From Desulfobacteraceae bacterium 4572_130 (GTDB lineage: Bacteria > Desulfobacterota > Desulfobacteria > Desulfobacterales > Desulfobacteraceae), in NCBI GenBank assembly GCA_002084425.1, contig NBLN01000003.1, positions 1 to 64,000 of the forward strand: a DNA stretch of 64,000 bases, in the 5' to 3' direction. Each line of letters starts with the position of its first letter. Within the stretch, counting starts at the first letter, position 1. The position numbers and the translations under genes are program-made. Positions 52,460 through 62,110 of this stretch are shown one piece after another. Under the pieces are notes generated by a model. It did no database searches and was not told where the DNA came from. It saw only the letters and a list, made by a program, of their open reading frames with translations.

Positions 52460-54862
52460 TTATATACCTGATTTAAACAGCACATCAGATTTGGTTGCAA
52501 TATTAGGTCTAGGTGTAAGTTGTGTTGGAATAGTTCCTTCTTTAAAGCATTCAAATATTATTTTTTCAGATTCTTCAATAGGAAGCAGTCCTGTTCCAGC
52601 ATCAATATTTGCAAATACAACTCCTGCTGGAACATTAAATGTTCTTATAGTTTTATCCTTAAGAATCTCCTGCATATAACCAAGCCATATAGGACTTGCT
52701 GCCTTGGAGCCAGTTTCATCTTTTCCCAGAGATATTTCATCATCAATTCCAACCCAGACGCCAGTTGTATATCTTGGAGTATAACCAATAAACCATGCGT
52801 CATAATGATTGTTTGTTGTTCCTGTTTTGCCGGCAGCAGGTCTTTGTAATGCTTTTACTCTTCTGCCAGTTCCTGATTGAACAACATCTTCCAACAGATT
52901 AGTCATTATATAAGCAGTACTCATATCAATAACTTTTTCTCTTTTTAGTCTAGATTCTTCTATTATATTCCCGTCTCTATCAATTATTTTTGTTATAAAT
53001 ACAGGTTCTATAAGATATCCTAAATTAGAAAAAACAGAGTAGGCTTTTATAATTTCTAGCAAAGAAAGTCCTGATGAGCCAAGGGAAATAGACAAATTCT
53101 GATCTATTTTAGATTCTATTCCAAGTTTTCTTGCATACTTAATAATATAATCTATACTAATATCTTGAAGAATTTTTATAGTTACAACATTGCACGACTT
53201 AACTAGAGCCTGTCTAAACAAAGTTGGCCCATAAAATTTTTCTTTGTAATTATGAGGTTTCCAAGTAAAATCTCGGGAAGCATCTGTAAATACAATGGGA
53301 GAGTCAATAATTATACTTGCCGCAGTATAACCCTTATCCAGAGCTGCTGCATAAATTATAGGTTTAAAGGCACTTCCTGGTTGGCGCCTGGATTGAATTG
53401 CCCTATTAAATTGACTATCTTTAAAATTTTTACCACCAATCATAGCTTTTACATGACCTGTTTCTGCTTCAATGCTTAGAAGAGCTGATTGAGCCAGAGT
53501 TTCTTGCTCCAGAGAAAATTGCCATAAATCAGAATCTTTAAGTAAATTTATAGGTTGTACAAGTATTACATCTCCAATTTGAAAACTTTTTTTTAATTTT
53601 TGAGTTTCTCTATTTAAAGTTATATTTTTATATTTAGGTTCTTTTGACCAAAATATATTATTAATTTTTATAATACCATATTCATTGCCAACTCTTACTC
53701 TTGCAATTTTATACTTATTATTAATACTAACTATAACACCTTTATAAGTAATTCCTTGTTTTAAAAATTCTTTATTTGTTGCCAAGGATATTTCCTGGCA
53801 GAATTCTTCAATTTCAAAGTATGAGAGTGTTTTTAAAGGACCTCTGTAGCCCTGTCTTTTTTCAAGCCCCTCTAGCCCTTTAACAACCTGTTCCCTTGCA
53901 ATTTTCTGAAATTCAATATTAACTGCTGTATGAATTTGTAATCCTTGTTTGTAAAGGGCATCTTTGCCATATCTTTCTTCAACAATTCGTCTTATATGCT
54001 CTGTATAACAAGGAACTTTATCAATAAACCAATTTTTCCTGGGCTTTATATCAAGTTTAGTATTTATTGCCTTTGTTGCCTGAAGATTTGTTATATATTC
54101 ATCTTCTTTCATGCGATTTAATACATATATTTGTCTTTGTCTGGCACGATCAGGATATTTAAATGGAGAATATTTACTGGGAGCCTGGGGAAGTCCTGCA
54201 AGTAAAGAACACTCTGCAAGATTCATTTCCTTTGCTTCTTTATCAAAATAATTTTCAGCAGCAGATTCTACACCATAAGCACCATGACCAAGGTATATTT
54301 GATTAAGATAAAAATAAAGAATTTCATCCTTTGTAAAAGTTTTATCAATGCGGTAGGCAAGTATTACTTCTTTGATTTTTCTTTTATAGGTACGCTCATT
54401 AGTTAGAAAAAAAGATTTTGTTACCTGTTGAGTTATTGTGCTACCACCCTGGACAACAGCTCCTGCCTTGATATTTTTTATAAAAGCTCTAAAAATACTA
54501 AGTATATCAACACCAGGATGTGTCCTAAATCTGGAATCTTCTGCTGCAATAAAAGCATTTTTTAAATTTTCAGGCATATCAGAAAGAGGAATTACAATTC
54601 TTCTTTTTTCATAAAATTCACCAATTTTTCTTCCATCATCAGAATAAACATTTGTTACTATGGAAGGTTTATAATCTCTTAATTTTGTGATTCTGGGAAG
54701 ATCCTTTGCAATATAAAAATAAAGACCTGTAAGTCCTATTCCAATTACAAAAATACACACCAAAATTAAAATAAACATACTTTTCATAAAAAATGAAAAA
54801 AAAGTGTTTTCTTTTTTTTTCCCTCTTTTTTTCATAATTTTAGCTTTTTTATTTTTTATCAT
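52460..54862 (-). CDS. mrcA: Class A penicillin-binding protein (PBP1A-like)
   Basis: Bifunctional peptidoglycan glycosyltransferase/transpeptidase, 800 aa. A cytoplasmic basic start, one membrane helix (FILILVCIFVIGIGLTGLYF) and the GT51 domain (AAEDSRFRTHPGVD; QGGSTITQQVTKSFFL; LYFYLNQIYLGHGAYG) are followed by an OB-like insert and the transpeptidase with SAFK (SRRQPGSAFKPIIYAAAL), SCN (VKSCNVVTI) and KTGTT. The insert between the two catalytic domains is characteristic of PBP1A. The start could also be M10 at 54835. Confidence 0.94.
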   Translation of the reverse strand: MIKNKKAKIMKKRGKKKENTFFSFFMKSMFILILVCIFVIGIGLTGLYFYIAKDLPRITKLRDYKPSIVTNVYSDDGRKIGEFYEKRRIVIPLSDMPENLKNAFIAAEDSRFRTHPGVDILSIFRAFIKNIKAGAVVQGGSTITQQVTKSFFLTNERTYKRKIKEVILAYRIDKTFTKDEILYFYLNQIYLGHGAYGVESAAENYFDKEAKEMNLAECSLLAGLPQAPSKYSPFKYPDRARQRQIYVLNRMKEDEYITNLQATKAINTKLDIKPRKNWFIDKVPCYTEHIRRIVEERYGKDALYKQGLQIHTAVNIEFQKIAREQVVKGLEGLEKRQGYRGPLKTLSYFEIEEFCQEISLATNKEFLKQGITYKGVIVSINNKYKIARVRVGNEYGIIKINNIFWSKEPKYKNITLNRETQKLKKSFQIGDVILVQPINLLKDSDLWQFSLEQETLAQSALLSIEAETGHVKAMIGGKNFKDSQFNRAIQSRRQPGSAFKPIIYAAALDKGYTAASIIIDSPIVFTDASRDFTWKPHNYKEKFYGPTLFRQALVKSCNVVTIKILQDISIDYIIKYARKLGIESKIDQNLSISLGSSGLSLLEIIKAYSVFSNLGYLIEPVFITKIIDRDGNIIEESRLKREKVIDMSTAYIMTNLLEDVVQSGTGRRVKALQRPAAGKTGTTNNHYDAWFIGYTPRYTTGVWVGIDDEISLGKDETGSKAASPIWLGYMQEILKDKTIRTFNVPAGVVFANIDAGTGLLPIEESEKIIFECFKEGTIPTQLTPRPNIATKSDVLFKSGI

Positions 54863-54903
54863 GATAAAAATCTAGTAATATTTCTTATAAGGTTAATAGT
54901 ATT

Positions 54904-54976
54904 GAGAGCTTTACATAATGACATGTTTATAGGCATTTACAAACATTTTTTAAAAATACATTTGTGCAAAGACCTC
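54904..54976 (+). repeat. Family C element, internally deleted
   Basis: Left end GAGAGCTTTACATAATG and inverted right end GAGGTCTTTGCACAAATG. The centre retains ATAGGCATTTACAAACATTT but is about 50 bp shorter than the copy at 41732-41854. Confidence 0.65.
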
Positions 54977-55087
54977 ATATTATAAAAAAAAATTAAGGAT
55001 AGACATGCCTGTTCCTGCTTGATTTTAATAAAAATTCTTTAAGATTTATTTGTAATTCAAAATTAAAATATAGATACTATTATTTTA

Positions 55088-55165
55088 AACTCTATATACA
55101 AAATAGAGTATTTTTTCAAGAGCGAAAGTCATACATATAGTATTTTGAAATCCTGAAAAATATTA
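55088..55165 (+). repeat. Dispersed repeat A, copy
   Basis: ACTCTATATACAAAATAGAG, then TATTTTTTCAAGAGCGAAAG, CATACATATAGTATTTTGAA and ATCCTGAAAAATATT, colinear with 6661 and 18636 copies. Confidence 0.65.
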
Positions 55166-55381
55166 AAGAGCCCAGATGAAAAAAATTATAATTATTCTAT
55201 CCTATTTATTGTTTTATATTGTTTTATGATGTTATAAATTTGTTTTGCCTGTTCAATATAATGATGTCCCCTGGGTAATATTTTTTTTTAAATTTTAAGT
55301 GTTTTATCAAATAATTATAGAGCTTTTTTATAATTACCAAACTCTTAAAGTACTAGTGCTAAATTATATCAATCCATAAAT

Positions 55382-55411
55382 AGTGTAAAGGTTACATATT
55401 TTGATGATAGA
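55382..55411 (+). repeat. Short dispersed repeat D, copy 3
   Basis: AGTGTAAAGGTTACATATTT, then ATGATAGAAT. It is more similar to 26322-26356 than to 108-133; both share TGTAAAGGTTACATATTTT and ATGATAGAAT. Confidence 0.5.
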
Positions 55412-55526
55412 ATTAGTTGACTTTTACCAAAGAAAGGGCTCACTTTATTTTACAGCTTTGTTCTGTATAGTAAATTTCACTTGTTTATCAAAACAATTAT
55501 TAGATATTAAATTAAAGGTGGTTTAA

Positions 55527-56690
55527 ATGAAAATACATAAACCTGCAAAAAGAACTAGGGAAATAACATCTTTTATTGTAATGGATGTTCTTGAAAAAAT
55601 TCATGAAATGGAATCAAAAGGTATTAATGTTATTCACATGGAAATTGGTGAGCCTGATTTTCAAACTCCTGAATGTGTTAAAAAAGCAATAACAAAAGCC
55701 CTTGATAAAAATGAAACAAATTATACACATAGTCTTGGGGACATAAATTTAAGAAAAGCAATTTGCAAATATTATAAAAATAAATACAATGTTGATGTTG
55801 ATTTAGAAAGAGTAATTATTACATCAGGCACATCACCTGCAATGCTTATTTTATTTGCTGCACTTATAAATCCAGAAGATGAAATTATTATATCAGATCC
55901 TTATTATGCATGTTATCCTAATTTTATCAAATTTAATAAAGGAATTCCTGTAACAGTACCTGTTTATGAAAATCAAGGTTTTCAATATACTCCTGATGCA
56001 ATAAAAGAAAAAATTTCTAAAAACACAAAAGCAATATTTATAAATTCTCCTTCTAATCCTACTGGAAATATAATGCCAAAAAAAAGAATGGCTGAAATTA
56101 TAAGTCTTGCAAAACAAAATAATATTTTTATTATTTCTGATGAAATTTATCATGGTCTTGTTTATAAAGGAAAAGAACATTCAGCACTTGAATTTACTGA
56201 TAATGCCTTTGTTTTAAATGGATTTTCAAAATTATTTGCCATGACAGGTTTAAGACTTGGATATCTTATTGCACCAAAAGAATTTATTCGTCCTTTACAG
56301 GTTCTTCAGCAGAATTTTTTTATTTCTGGTAATTCAGTTGTACAAATAGCAGGAATTGCAGCACTTGAGCATAGTGAAAAAGAAACCTTAAATATGAAAA
56401 CAAAATATAATGAACGAAGAAAATATATGATAAAAAGACTAAGGCAAATGGGATTTGGCATTACCATAGAACCTGAAGGAGCATTTTATATATTTGCTAA
56501 TGCAAAACATATATCCATGGATTCATATGCTCTTGCATTTGATATTCTTGAAAAAGCACATGTTGGTGTGACCCCGGGAATTGATTTTGGAATAAATGGT
56601 GAAGGTTATATTAGATTTTCCTATGCAAACTCCATGAAAAATCTTGAAAAAGGGCTTAATAGGATTGAAAAATATTTAAGCAAATTATAA
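55527..56690 (+). CDS. PLP-dependent aminotransferase class I/II
   Basis: A 387-aa fold-type I aminotransferase (aspartate/aromatic/alanine type). The family segments are VIHMEIGEPDFQTPECVKK, GDINLRKAICKYYKNKYNVD, FINSPSNPTGNIMPKKRM, IISDEIYHGLVYKGKEH and NGFSKLFAMTGLRLGYLI with the PLP lysine in SK. The substrate cannot be assigned between LL-diaminopimelate, aspartate and alanine types. An AAAGGTGG site precedes the ATG. Confidence 0.9.
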   Translation: MKIHKPAKRTREITSFIVMDVLEKIHEMESKGINVIHMEIGEPDFQTPECVKKAITKALDKNETNYTHSLGDINLRKAICKYYKNKYNVDVDLERVIITSGTSPAMLILFAALINPEDEIIISDPYYACYPNFIKFNKGIPVTVPVYENQGFQYTPDAIKEKISKNTKAIFINSPSNPTGNIMPKKRMAEIISLAKQNNIFIISDEIYHGLVYKGKEHSALEFTDNAFVLNGFSKLFAMTGLRLGYLIAPKEFIRPLQVLQQNFFISGNSVVQIAGIAALEHSEKETLNMKTKYNERRKYMIKRLRQMGFGITIEPEGAFYIFANAKHISMDSYALAFDILEKAHVGVTPGIDFGINGEGYIRFSYANSMKNLEKGLNRIEKYLSKL

Positions 56691-56773
56691 TAACATCTTA
56701 AAAAAATAGTAACATACCAAGTCACAAATAATTTTAAAATACAAAATTTTTTAAAAAAACAAAAAGTAACCAT

Positions 56774-57355
56774 ATGATTATTAAACAATCAGAATTTGTT
56801 AAAAGTGCTACAAAACCATCTAATTATCCTGATGATAATTTCTCTGAAATTGCATTTGCAGGAAGGTCTAATGTAGGAAAATCCTCACTTATTAATACTT
56901 TGCTTAACAGAAAAAAACTAGTTAAAACAAGTTCAAGACCAGGATGCACACAACTTATAAATTTTTTTAAAATAAATGAAGAATTTTTTTTTGTGGATCT
57001 TCCCGGTTATGGGTATGCAAAGGTTTCTAAGAAAGTGCGTTTTACATGGGGACCCATGATTCAAACCTATCTGGCTAATAGAAATAATTTAATGGGTGTT
57101 ATATTTTTAATGGATATACGAAGAGACCCAAGGGAACAAGAATTTAAATTTATTGACTGGCTTTTTAATAAATCCATTCCTGTTCTTACAATTCTTACTA
57201 AGGCAGACAAAATTTCAAAAAACAAACAACCAAAGCAGGTTCAAAATATTGCAAAAAATCTTCAAATAAATGAACAAGATATTATTCTTTTTTCTGCAAA
57301 ATCAAAGCTAGGAAAAAATTCAATTTTAAATGAAATTAAAATTTTACTAGGTTAA
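56774..57355 (+). CDS. engB: Ribosome biogenesis GTP-binding protein YsxC/EngB
   Basis: Essential TRAFAC GTPase for 50S assembly. The 193-aa protein has G1 GRSNVGKSSLINTL (about residues 31-44), G3 DLPGYGYAKVSKKVR, and G4 TILTKADKIS, with a final ILFSAKSKLGKN (G5). Length is normal for the family. It starts 83 bp after the aminotransferase, followed by the DUF3786 gene after 31 bp. Confidence 0.95.
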   Translation: MIIKQSEFVKSATKPSNYPDDNFSEIAFAGRSNVGKSSLINTLLNRKKLVKTSSRPGCTQLINFFKINEEFFFVDLPGYGYAKVSKKVRFTWGPMIQTYLANRNNLMGVIFLMDIRRDPREQEFKFIDWLFNKSIPVLTILTKADKISKNKQPKQVQNIAKNLQINEQDIILFSAKSKLGKNSILNEIKILLG

Positions 57356-57386
57356 AATTTAAAAAAATTACAAAGGTTCAAGTATT

Positions 57387-58187
57387 ATGACTCAAATAAA
57401 AAATCCAATGGAAATTTTTAAATTACTTGAAAAAACAAACTGCAAAAAATGTAATAAACCAACCTGCCTTTCTTTTGCAGTTGAAGTTTTTCAAGGCAAA
57501 AAAACACTTGACCAATGCCCGTATCTTAAAAAAGATATAATTAAAAATTATACTATAACACCTCAAAAACAATCTTCCATTGAACAAGATATGGAAAAAA
57601 ATCTTAATAATTTTAAAAAAAAAATCACAACAATTGATTTAGCTCTTTGTGCAAAAAGGCTGGAAGCTAAATTTTCCAATGATAGATTAACTTTAAAAAT
57701 TCTTGGCAAGGATTTTAGTGTTGATTCAAAGGGAAATTTTTATTCTGATATTCATATTCATGCCTGGGTAATAAGTCCAATTTTAAATTATATAATAGAT
57801 GGTGCAGGACTTGCCTGTACAGGAAAATGGGTTCCCTTTAGAGAACTTAAAAATGGTAAAACATGGGATGGTCTTTTTCAACAAAGATGTGAAAAACCTT
57901 TAAAACAAATTGCTGATACCTATACAGACCTTTTTAAAGATATGATTGATATTTTTAAGGGAGAAAAAGTAGAAAATCATTATGTTGCTGATATATCTCT
58001 TGTTTTACATCCTTTGCCAAAACTTCCTATTTTAATTTGTTTTTGGGAACCTGAACATGAACTTGAATCTAATTTAAATATTTTTTTTGATTCAACAGCT
58101 GAAAAAAATTTAAATATTGAATCTATTTATGGACTTGTTACAGCACTTGTAACAATGTTTGAAAAAATCGCCCAAAGGCATGGTTGA
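57387..58187 (+). CDS. Fe-S/DUF3786 protein
   Basis: A 266-aa protein with an N-terminal putative 4Fe-4S domain of the CFeSP type (Cys19, Cys22, Cys27 and Cys44 in NCKKCNKPTC, then FQGKKTLDQCPYL) and a C-terminal DUF3786 domain (SDIHIHAWVISPILNYIIDG, GKWVPFRELKNGKTWDGLF, LVLHPLPKLPILICFWEPE). It is characteristic of anaerobes with corrinoid and acetyl-CoA enzymes; a reductive activator for corrinoid proteins has been suggested for similar architectures, which I do not claim. Convergent with the aldolase gene. Confidence 0.8.
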   Translation: MTQIKNPMEIFKLLEKTNCKKCNKPTCLSFAVEVFQGKKTLDQCPYLKKDIIKNYTITPQKQSSIEQDMEKNLNNFKKKITTIDLALCAKRLEAKFSNDRLTLKILGKDFSVDSKGNFYSDIHIHAWVISPILNYIIDGAGLACTGKWVPFRELKNGKTWDGLFQQRCEKPLKQIADTYTDLFKDMIDIFKGEKVENHYVADISLVLHPLPKLPILICFWEPEHELESNLNIFFDSTAEKNLNIESIYGLVTALVTMFEKIAQRHG

Positions 58188-58205
58188 TAAAAAAAATTGT
58201 TCTAA

Positions 58206-58859
58206 CTATTTTTTTATTATCTTATTTCCATATGTTTTAAATTTCTTTTCCACTTTTTCCATTTCATCATTAGATAATATTACAGGCTTGCCTATATTAT
58301 TTGCCTGGTAATAAATTCTTGCAACAAATTCTATTTCTTTTGCTGTTAAATATGCTGATTTTATTGATGAACCAAGAGAAACAAGCCCATGATTTGCAAG
58401 TAAAACCGCATTATAGTTTTTTATATTTTTGCATATATTTTCAGCAAGTTTACCTGATCCAAATTCTGCATAAGAAGCAATAGGAACTTTTTTTCCTGCA
58501 AGCGCAATTAAATAATGTATTGCAGGAATTTCAATATTAAGGCAGGCAATGGTTGTGGCATATATTGAATGGGTATGTACAATGGAATTTATATCATTTC
58601 TCTTTTTATAAAGTGCCACATGAAAATCTGTTTCACTTGATGGTTTATATTGTCCCTGTATTATATTTCCATTTATATCAATAATTACAATGCTTTTATC
58701 ATTAAGCTTTAAATAATCAATTCCACTTGGACTTATTGCAATTAAATTTTCATTTTTATTATAAATACTTAAATTTCCGCTTGTTTCAGAATTTAAACAT
58801 GAATTAAAAGTTTTAATGCCATATTCAACTATTTTTTTTCTTTCATTTTTTAAAAGCAT
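58206..58859 (-). CDS. Class II aldolase/adducin family protein, probably in methylthioribose salvage
   Basis: A 217-aa zinc-dependent aldolase of the fuculose-phosphate type. Visible: GNLSIYNKNENLIAISPSGI, SSETDFHVALYK (catalytic Glu), VHTHSIYATTIACLN (two Zn-ligand His) and LLANHGLVSLG (third His). Because it is 25 bp downstream of mtnP and opposite mtnA, it probably cleaves methylthioribulose- or deoxyribulose-1-phosphate to DHAP and an aldehyde (the Ald2 step of the DHAP shunt). MtnB dehydratase is the alternative. The AGGTAAAG leader is a modest ribosome-binding site. Confidence 0.8.
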   Translation of the reverse strand: MLLKNERKKIVEYGIKTFNSCLNSETSGNLSIYNKNENLIAISPSGIDYLKLNDKSIVIIDINGNIIQGQYKPSSETDFHVALYKKRNDINSIVHTHSIYATTIACLNIEIPAIHYLIALAGKKVPIASYAEFGSGKLAENICKNIKNYNAVLLANHGLVSLGSSIKSAYLTAKEIEFVARIYYQANNIGKPVILSNDEMEKVEKKFKTYGNKIIKK

Positions 58860-58884
58860 ATTTCTTTACCTATAAAAAAATTTA

Positions 58885-59619
58885 TTAGATAGCTTTTATA
58901 GAAGTAACTAACAGTTTTTTTACTCTTTCAGCATTATCGCTAAATATTTCAAAAACTTTTTCCCATGAAACAGATTCTTCATCTTTTTTCCAACAATCAT
59001 AATCTGTAACCATGGCAATAGATGCATATGGAATTTTAGCCTCATTAGCAAGGGATGCTTCTGTTGCAATTGACATATTTATAATATCAGCCCCAAGAAT
59101 TCTAAACATATTTGATTCTGCCCTGGTTGAAAATCTTGGACCTTCAATTGTTACAACTGTTCCTTTTTTATGTACTTTAAAATTTAATTCTTCTGCTGAA
59201 TTAATTAAAATCTGCCTTAAAAAATCATCAAAGGGATCTGCCATGGGAGCATGGTTTATTTCATTTTCAAAATTTTCAAAAAAAGTATTTTTCCTGAATT
59301 TTGTAAAATCAATAAATTGATCAATTATTACAAAGTCTCCCCTGTCCATTTTTTTTCTTAAACTTCCACAGGCTGTTGTGGATAAAATGACATCAACTTT
59401 TTTCTGCTTTAATGCATCAATATTTGCCCTGTAATTTACCTGAGTAGGTGTTAATTTATGATTTTTTCCATGTCTTGCAATAATTAAAATTTCTTTTGAG
59501 TCAATTGTGCCTTGTGTTATTATTGCGTTTCCAAAATTTGTTTGAACTTCATTTTTTTCTGCGTTTTCAAGTATTGCAGGATTATCAAGACCTGAACCAC
59601 CTATAATTCCTATTTTCAT
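58885..59619 (-). CDS. mtnP: S-methyl-5'-thioadenosine phosphorylase
   Basis: Splits methylthioadenosine into adenine and methylthioribose-1-phosphate. The 244-aa PNP-family protein begins KIGIIGGSGLDNPAILEN, has IIARHGKNHKLTPTQVNYRA (phosphate and ribose), TVVTIEGPRFSTRAESNMFR, GADIINMSIATEASLANEA and MVTDYDCWK. Length is near the family minimum. AAAGGAT precedes the ATG. It heads a two-gene unit with the aldolase. Confidence 0.92.
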   Translation of the reverse strand: MKIGIIGGSGLDNPAILENAEKNEVQTNFGNAIITQGTIDSKEILIIARHGKNHKLTPTQVNYRANIDALKQKKVDVILSTTACGSLRKKMDRGDFVIIDQFIDFTKFRKNTFFENFENEINHAPMADPFDDFLRQILINSAEELNFKVHKKGTVVTIEGPRFSTRAESNMFRILGADIINMSIATEASLANEAKIPYASIAMVTDYDCWKKDEESVSWEKVFEIFSDNAERVKKLLVTSIKAI

Positions 59620-59815
59620 TTTATATTATCCTTTTAAAATAAGGAAAAAAATGGCATAGGAATAAATCTTAGTCAATAAAAACAAAAGAAAAAATTACTG
59701 AAACTATCCACCATTATATTTGTTTTCACCATAAAGAACATAAGGTTTAACAACAAAATCTTAATGGTATTATAAAAATTCATAATGCATAATTATAAGA
59801 TAAAAAAGGATAAAA

Positions 59816-60919
59816 ATGAAAAAAAAAGAAAATTTAAGACCTATCTGGATAAACAAAAAAGATCCATCAATTATAAATATTATAGATCAAAGAATGCTTC
59901 CTCACAAATTTGTTGTTGCAGATTTAAAAAATGTTGATGATGTAATTTTTGCAATTAAAGAAATGATGGTAAGAGGAGCGCCTTTAATAGGAGTTACAGG
60001 AGCTTTTGGAGTTTATCTTTCTTGTATAAATCTAGAAAAAACTGGGATACAAGATAAAGATATAATTTTACAATGCAAAAAAATTAAAAATTCTAGACCT
60101 ACTGCTGTGAATCTTTTCTGGGCAGTTGATAAAGTTTTAAATAAAATTTTACAGGAAAAAACTTCCAGTGCAAAAATTAAAATGGCATTAAAAGAAACTC
60201 TTAAAATCGTTGATTTTGAAATTCAAAGCAGTAAAAAAATCGGATTATTGGGATATGATTTAATAAAAAAAATAAGTAAAAGAAAAAATAATAAAACAGT
60301 AAATATTTTAACCCATTGCAATGCAGGGTTCCTTGCCACAATTGAATATGGAACTGCCACAGCTCCAATTTATACTGCCCTGGAAAAAAATATAGATATT
60401 CATGTTTTTGTGGATGAAACAAGACCATTAAATCAAGGAGCAAGGCTTACTTGCTGGGAGCTTTCCCAAAAGAAAATAAAACATACCATAATAACAGATA
60501 ATGCTGGAGGTCATCTTATGCAGCATAAAATAATAGACATGGTTATTGTGGGAACTGACAGAACAACTTATACAGGAGATGTTGCAAATAAAATCGGCAC
60601 ATATTTAAAGGCTCTTGCAGCAAAGGATAATAACATTCCCTTTTATGTTGCACTTCCTTCAAGTACCTTTGACTGGAATATTAAAGATGGATTAAAACAA
60701 ATAAAAATTGAAAAAAGAGATCCCAATGAAGTAAAATTTGTTCAGGGATTAGTTGATGAAAAAATTAAAAATGTTTTGATTTGTCCCAAAACAACCCCCG
60801 GCCTAAATTACGCGTTTGATGTTACACCCCAAAGGCTTGTAACTGGGTTTATCACAGAAAGGGGGATTTGCCATGCCAATGAAAAAGCTATAAAGAATCT
60901 TTTCCCAGAAAAAGCATAA
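59816..60919 (+). CDS. mtnA: Methylthioribose-1-phosphate isomerase
   Basis: Isomerises methylthioribose-1-phosphate (or 5-deoxyribose-1-phosphate) to the ribulose. The 367-aa eIF2B-like protein contains IKEMMVRGAPLIGVTGAFGV, RPTAVNLFWAVDKV, ILTHCNAGFLATIEYGTATA (catalytic Cys), HVFVDETRPLNQGARLTCWE (Asp) and VGTDRTTYTGDVANKIGTYL. It is divergently transcribed from mtnP and the aldolase, forming a three-step set. Confidence 0.95.
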   Translation: MKKKENLRPIWINKKDPSIINIIDQRMLPHKFVVADLKNVDDVIFAIKEMMVRGAPLIGVTGAFGVYLSCINLEKTGIQDKDIILQCKKIKNSRPTAVNLFWAVDKVLNKILQEKTSSAKIKMALKETLKIVDFEIQSSKKIGLLGYDLIKKISKRKNNKTVNILTHCNAGFLATIEYGTATAPIYTALEKNIDIHVFVDETRPLNQGARLTCWELSQKKIKHTIITDNAGGHLMQHKIIDMVIVGTDRTTYTGDVANKIGTYLKALAAKDNNIPFYVALPSSTFDWNIKDGLKQIKIEKRDPNEVKFVQGLVDEKIKNVLICPKTTPGLNYAFDVTPQRLVTGFITERGICHANEKAIKNLFPEKA

Positions 60920-60963
60920 ACTTTAACGGAAAAACTTTTTTATTTTTATTCCTACAATGCCAC

Positions 60964-60982
60964 GAGACATTTGCACAAATGC
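60964..60982 (+). repeat. Half family C element
   Basis: GAGACATTTGCACAAATGC followed by a T-run and ATAAAAACA, like the right end of family C. I could not locate the matching second end before trpS. Confidence 0.45.
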
Positions 60983-61087
60983 ATTTTCTATAAAAACACT
61001 GATAAAAATAACTATTCAGCACAATTTGACTAAAGATAAATGGGTTGCTCCTGTTGCCCATAGCTTTTTAAAATATAATCACTAAGT

Positions 61088-62098
61088 TTATCTAATTATT
61101 TGAATACCAATTGATTTTTTTATTTTTCCAAGAAAGGGAACAGAATATTCCCTTGCCCTTTGTGCTCCTTTTTTTAAAATATCTTCAATATAATCAGGAG
61201 ACTTAATAAGCTTATTATATTCCTGCCTTGGTTGCTTTAAGACTTCATTAAGAAGTTCAAATAATTCCTGTTTCATCACACCCCAAGCAATTCCTTTTTT
61301 ATATCTTTCTTTCATTTCTTTTATTTCATTAGACTCTGCAAATGCCTGATATATAGCAAAAAGAATAGAAGTTGAATAATCCTTTGGTTCTTCTGGACTA
61401 AGAGAGTTAGTTTTTATTTTCATAATAAGTTTTCTTAAATGTTTTTCCGACTCAAAAAGTGGAATGGTATTATCATAGCTCTTACTCATTTTTCTGCCAT
61501 CAACACCTGATAATATTGGAATTTTTTCATCCACAACAGCTTCAGGCAATATAAAATATTTTCCATAGGTATTATTAAATTTTACTGCAATATCTCTTGC
61601 CATCTCAATATGCTGGATCTGATCTTTGCCAACCGGAATTTTATCTGCATTAAACATTAAAATATCTGCTGCCATAAGTATTGGATAATTAAATAACCCC
61701 ATAGTTATATTTTTTTCCAGATCTTTTCTTTTATCTATTCTATTTTGTGTTAAACTAGCCTTATAGGCATGAGCTCTATTCATAAGCCCTTTGGAAGTTA
61801 TACAGCTTAAAATCCATGTAAGTTCCAATATTTCAGGAATATCAGTTTGCCTGTAAAAAATTGATTTATCTGTATCAAGCCCCAGGGCAATCCAGGTGGC
61901 AGCAACTTCAAGTGTTGATTTTATAATTCTTTCAGGTTTCTGGCACTTAATAATTGCATGGTAATCAGCAAGAAAATAATATGAAAGTTTATCTTTTTTT
62001 TTACTTGATTTTATTGCAGGTCTTATTGCTCCAACATAATTTCCAAGATGTGGTGTTCCTGTAGTTGTAATTCCTGTTAATAAATCAGCATTTTTCAT
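61088..62098 (-). CDS. trpS: Tryptophanyl-tRNA synthetase
   Basis: Class I aminoacyl-tRNA synthetase, 336 aa. The HIGH-like motif is TGTPHLGNYVGAIRPAI, the KMSKS motif is GRKMSKSYDNTIPLF, and YPILMAADILMFNADKIPVG with KDQIQHIEMARDIA form the tryptophan pocket region. It lies 12 bp after the CCA-fusion gene on the same strand and is probably co-transcribed with it. Confidence 0.96.
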   Translation of the reverse strand: MKNADLLTGITTTGTPHLGNYVGAIRPAIKSSKKKDKLSYYFLADYHAIIKCQKPERIIKSTLEVAATWIALGLDTDKSIFYRQTDIPEILELTWILSCITSKGLMNRAHAYKASLTQNRIDKRKDLEKNITMGLFNYPILMAADILMFNADKIPVGKDQIQHIEMARDIAVKFNNTYGKYFILPEAVVDEKIPILSGVDGRKMSKSYDNTIPLFESEKHLRKLIMKIKTNSLSPEEPKDYSTSILFAIYQAFAESNEIKEMKERYKKGIAWGVMKQELFELLNEVLKQPRQEYNKLIKSPDYIEDILKKGAQRAREYSVPFLGKIKKSIGIQIIR

Positions 62099-62110
62099 TT
62101 TATCATGTTC

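Larger units (their letters stand above)
54863..55526. other. Long intergenic region between mrcA and the aminotransferase
   Basis: 664 bp between divergent genes. Repeats C (54904-54976), A (55088-55165) and D (55382-55411) are recognised. The rest is A/T-rich and I see no gene. Confidence 0.6.
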
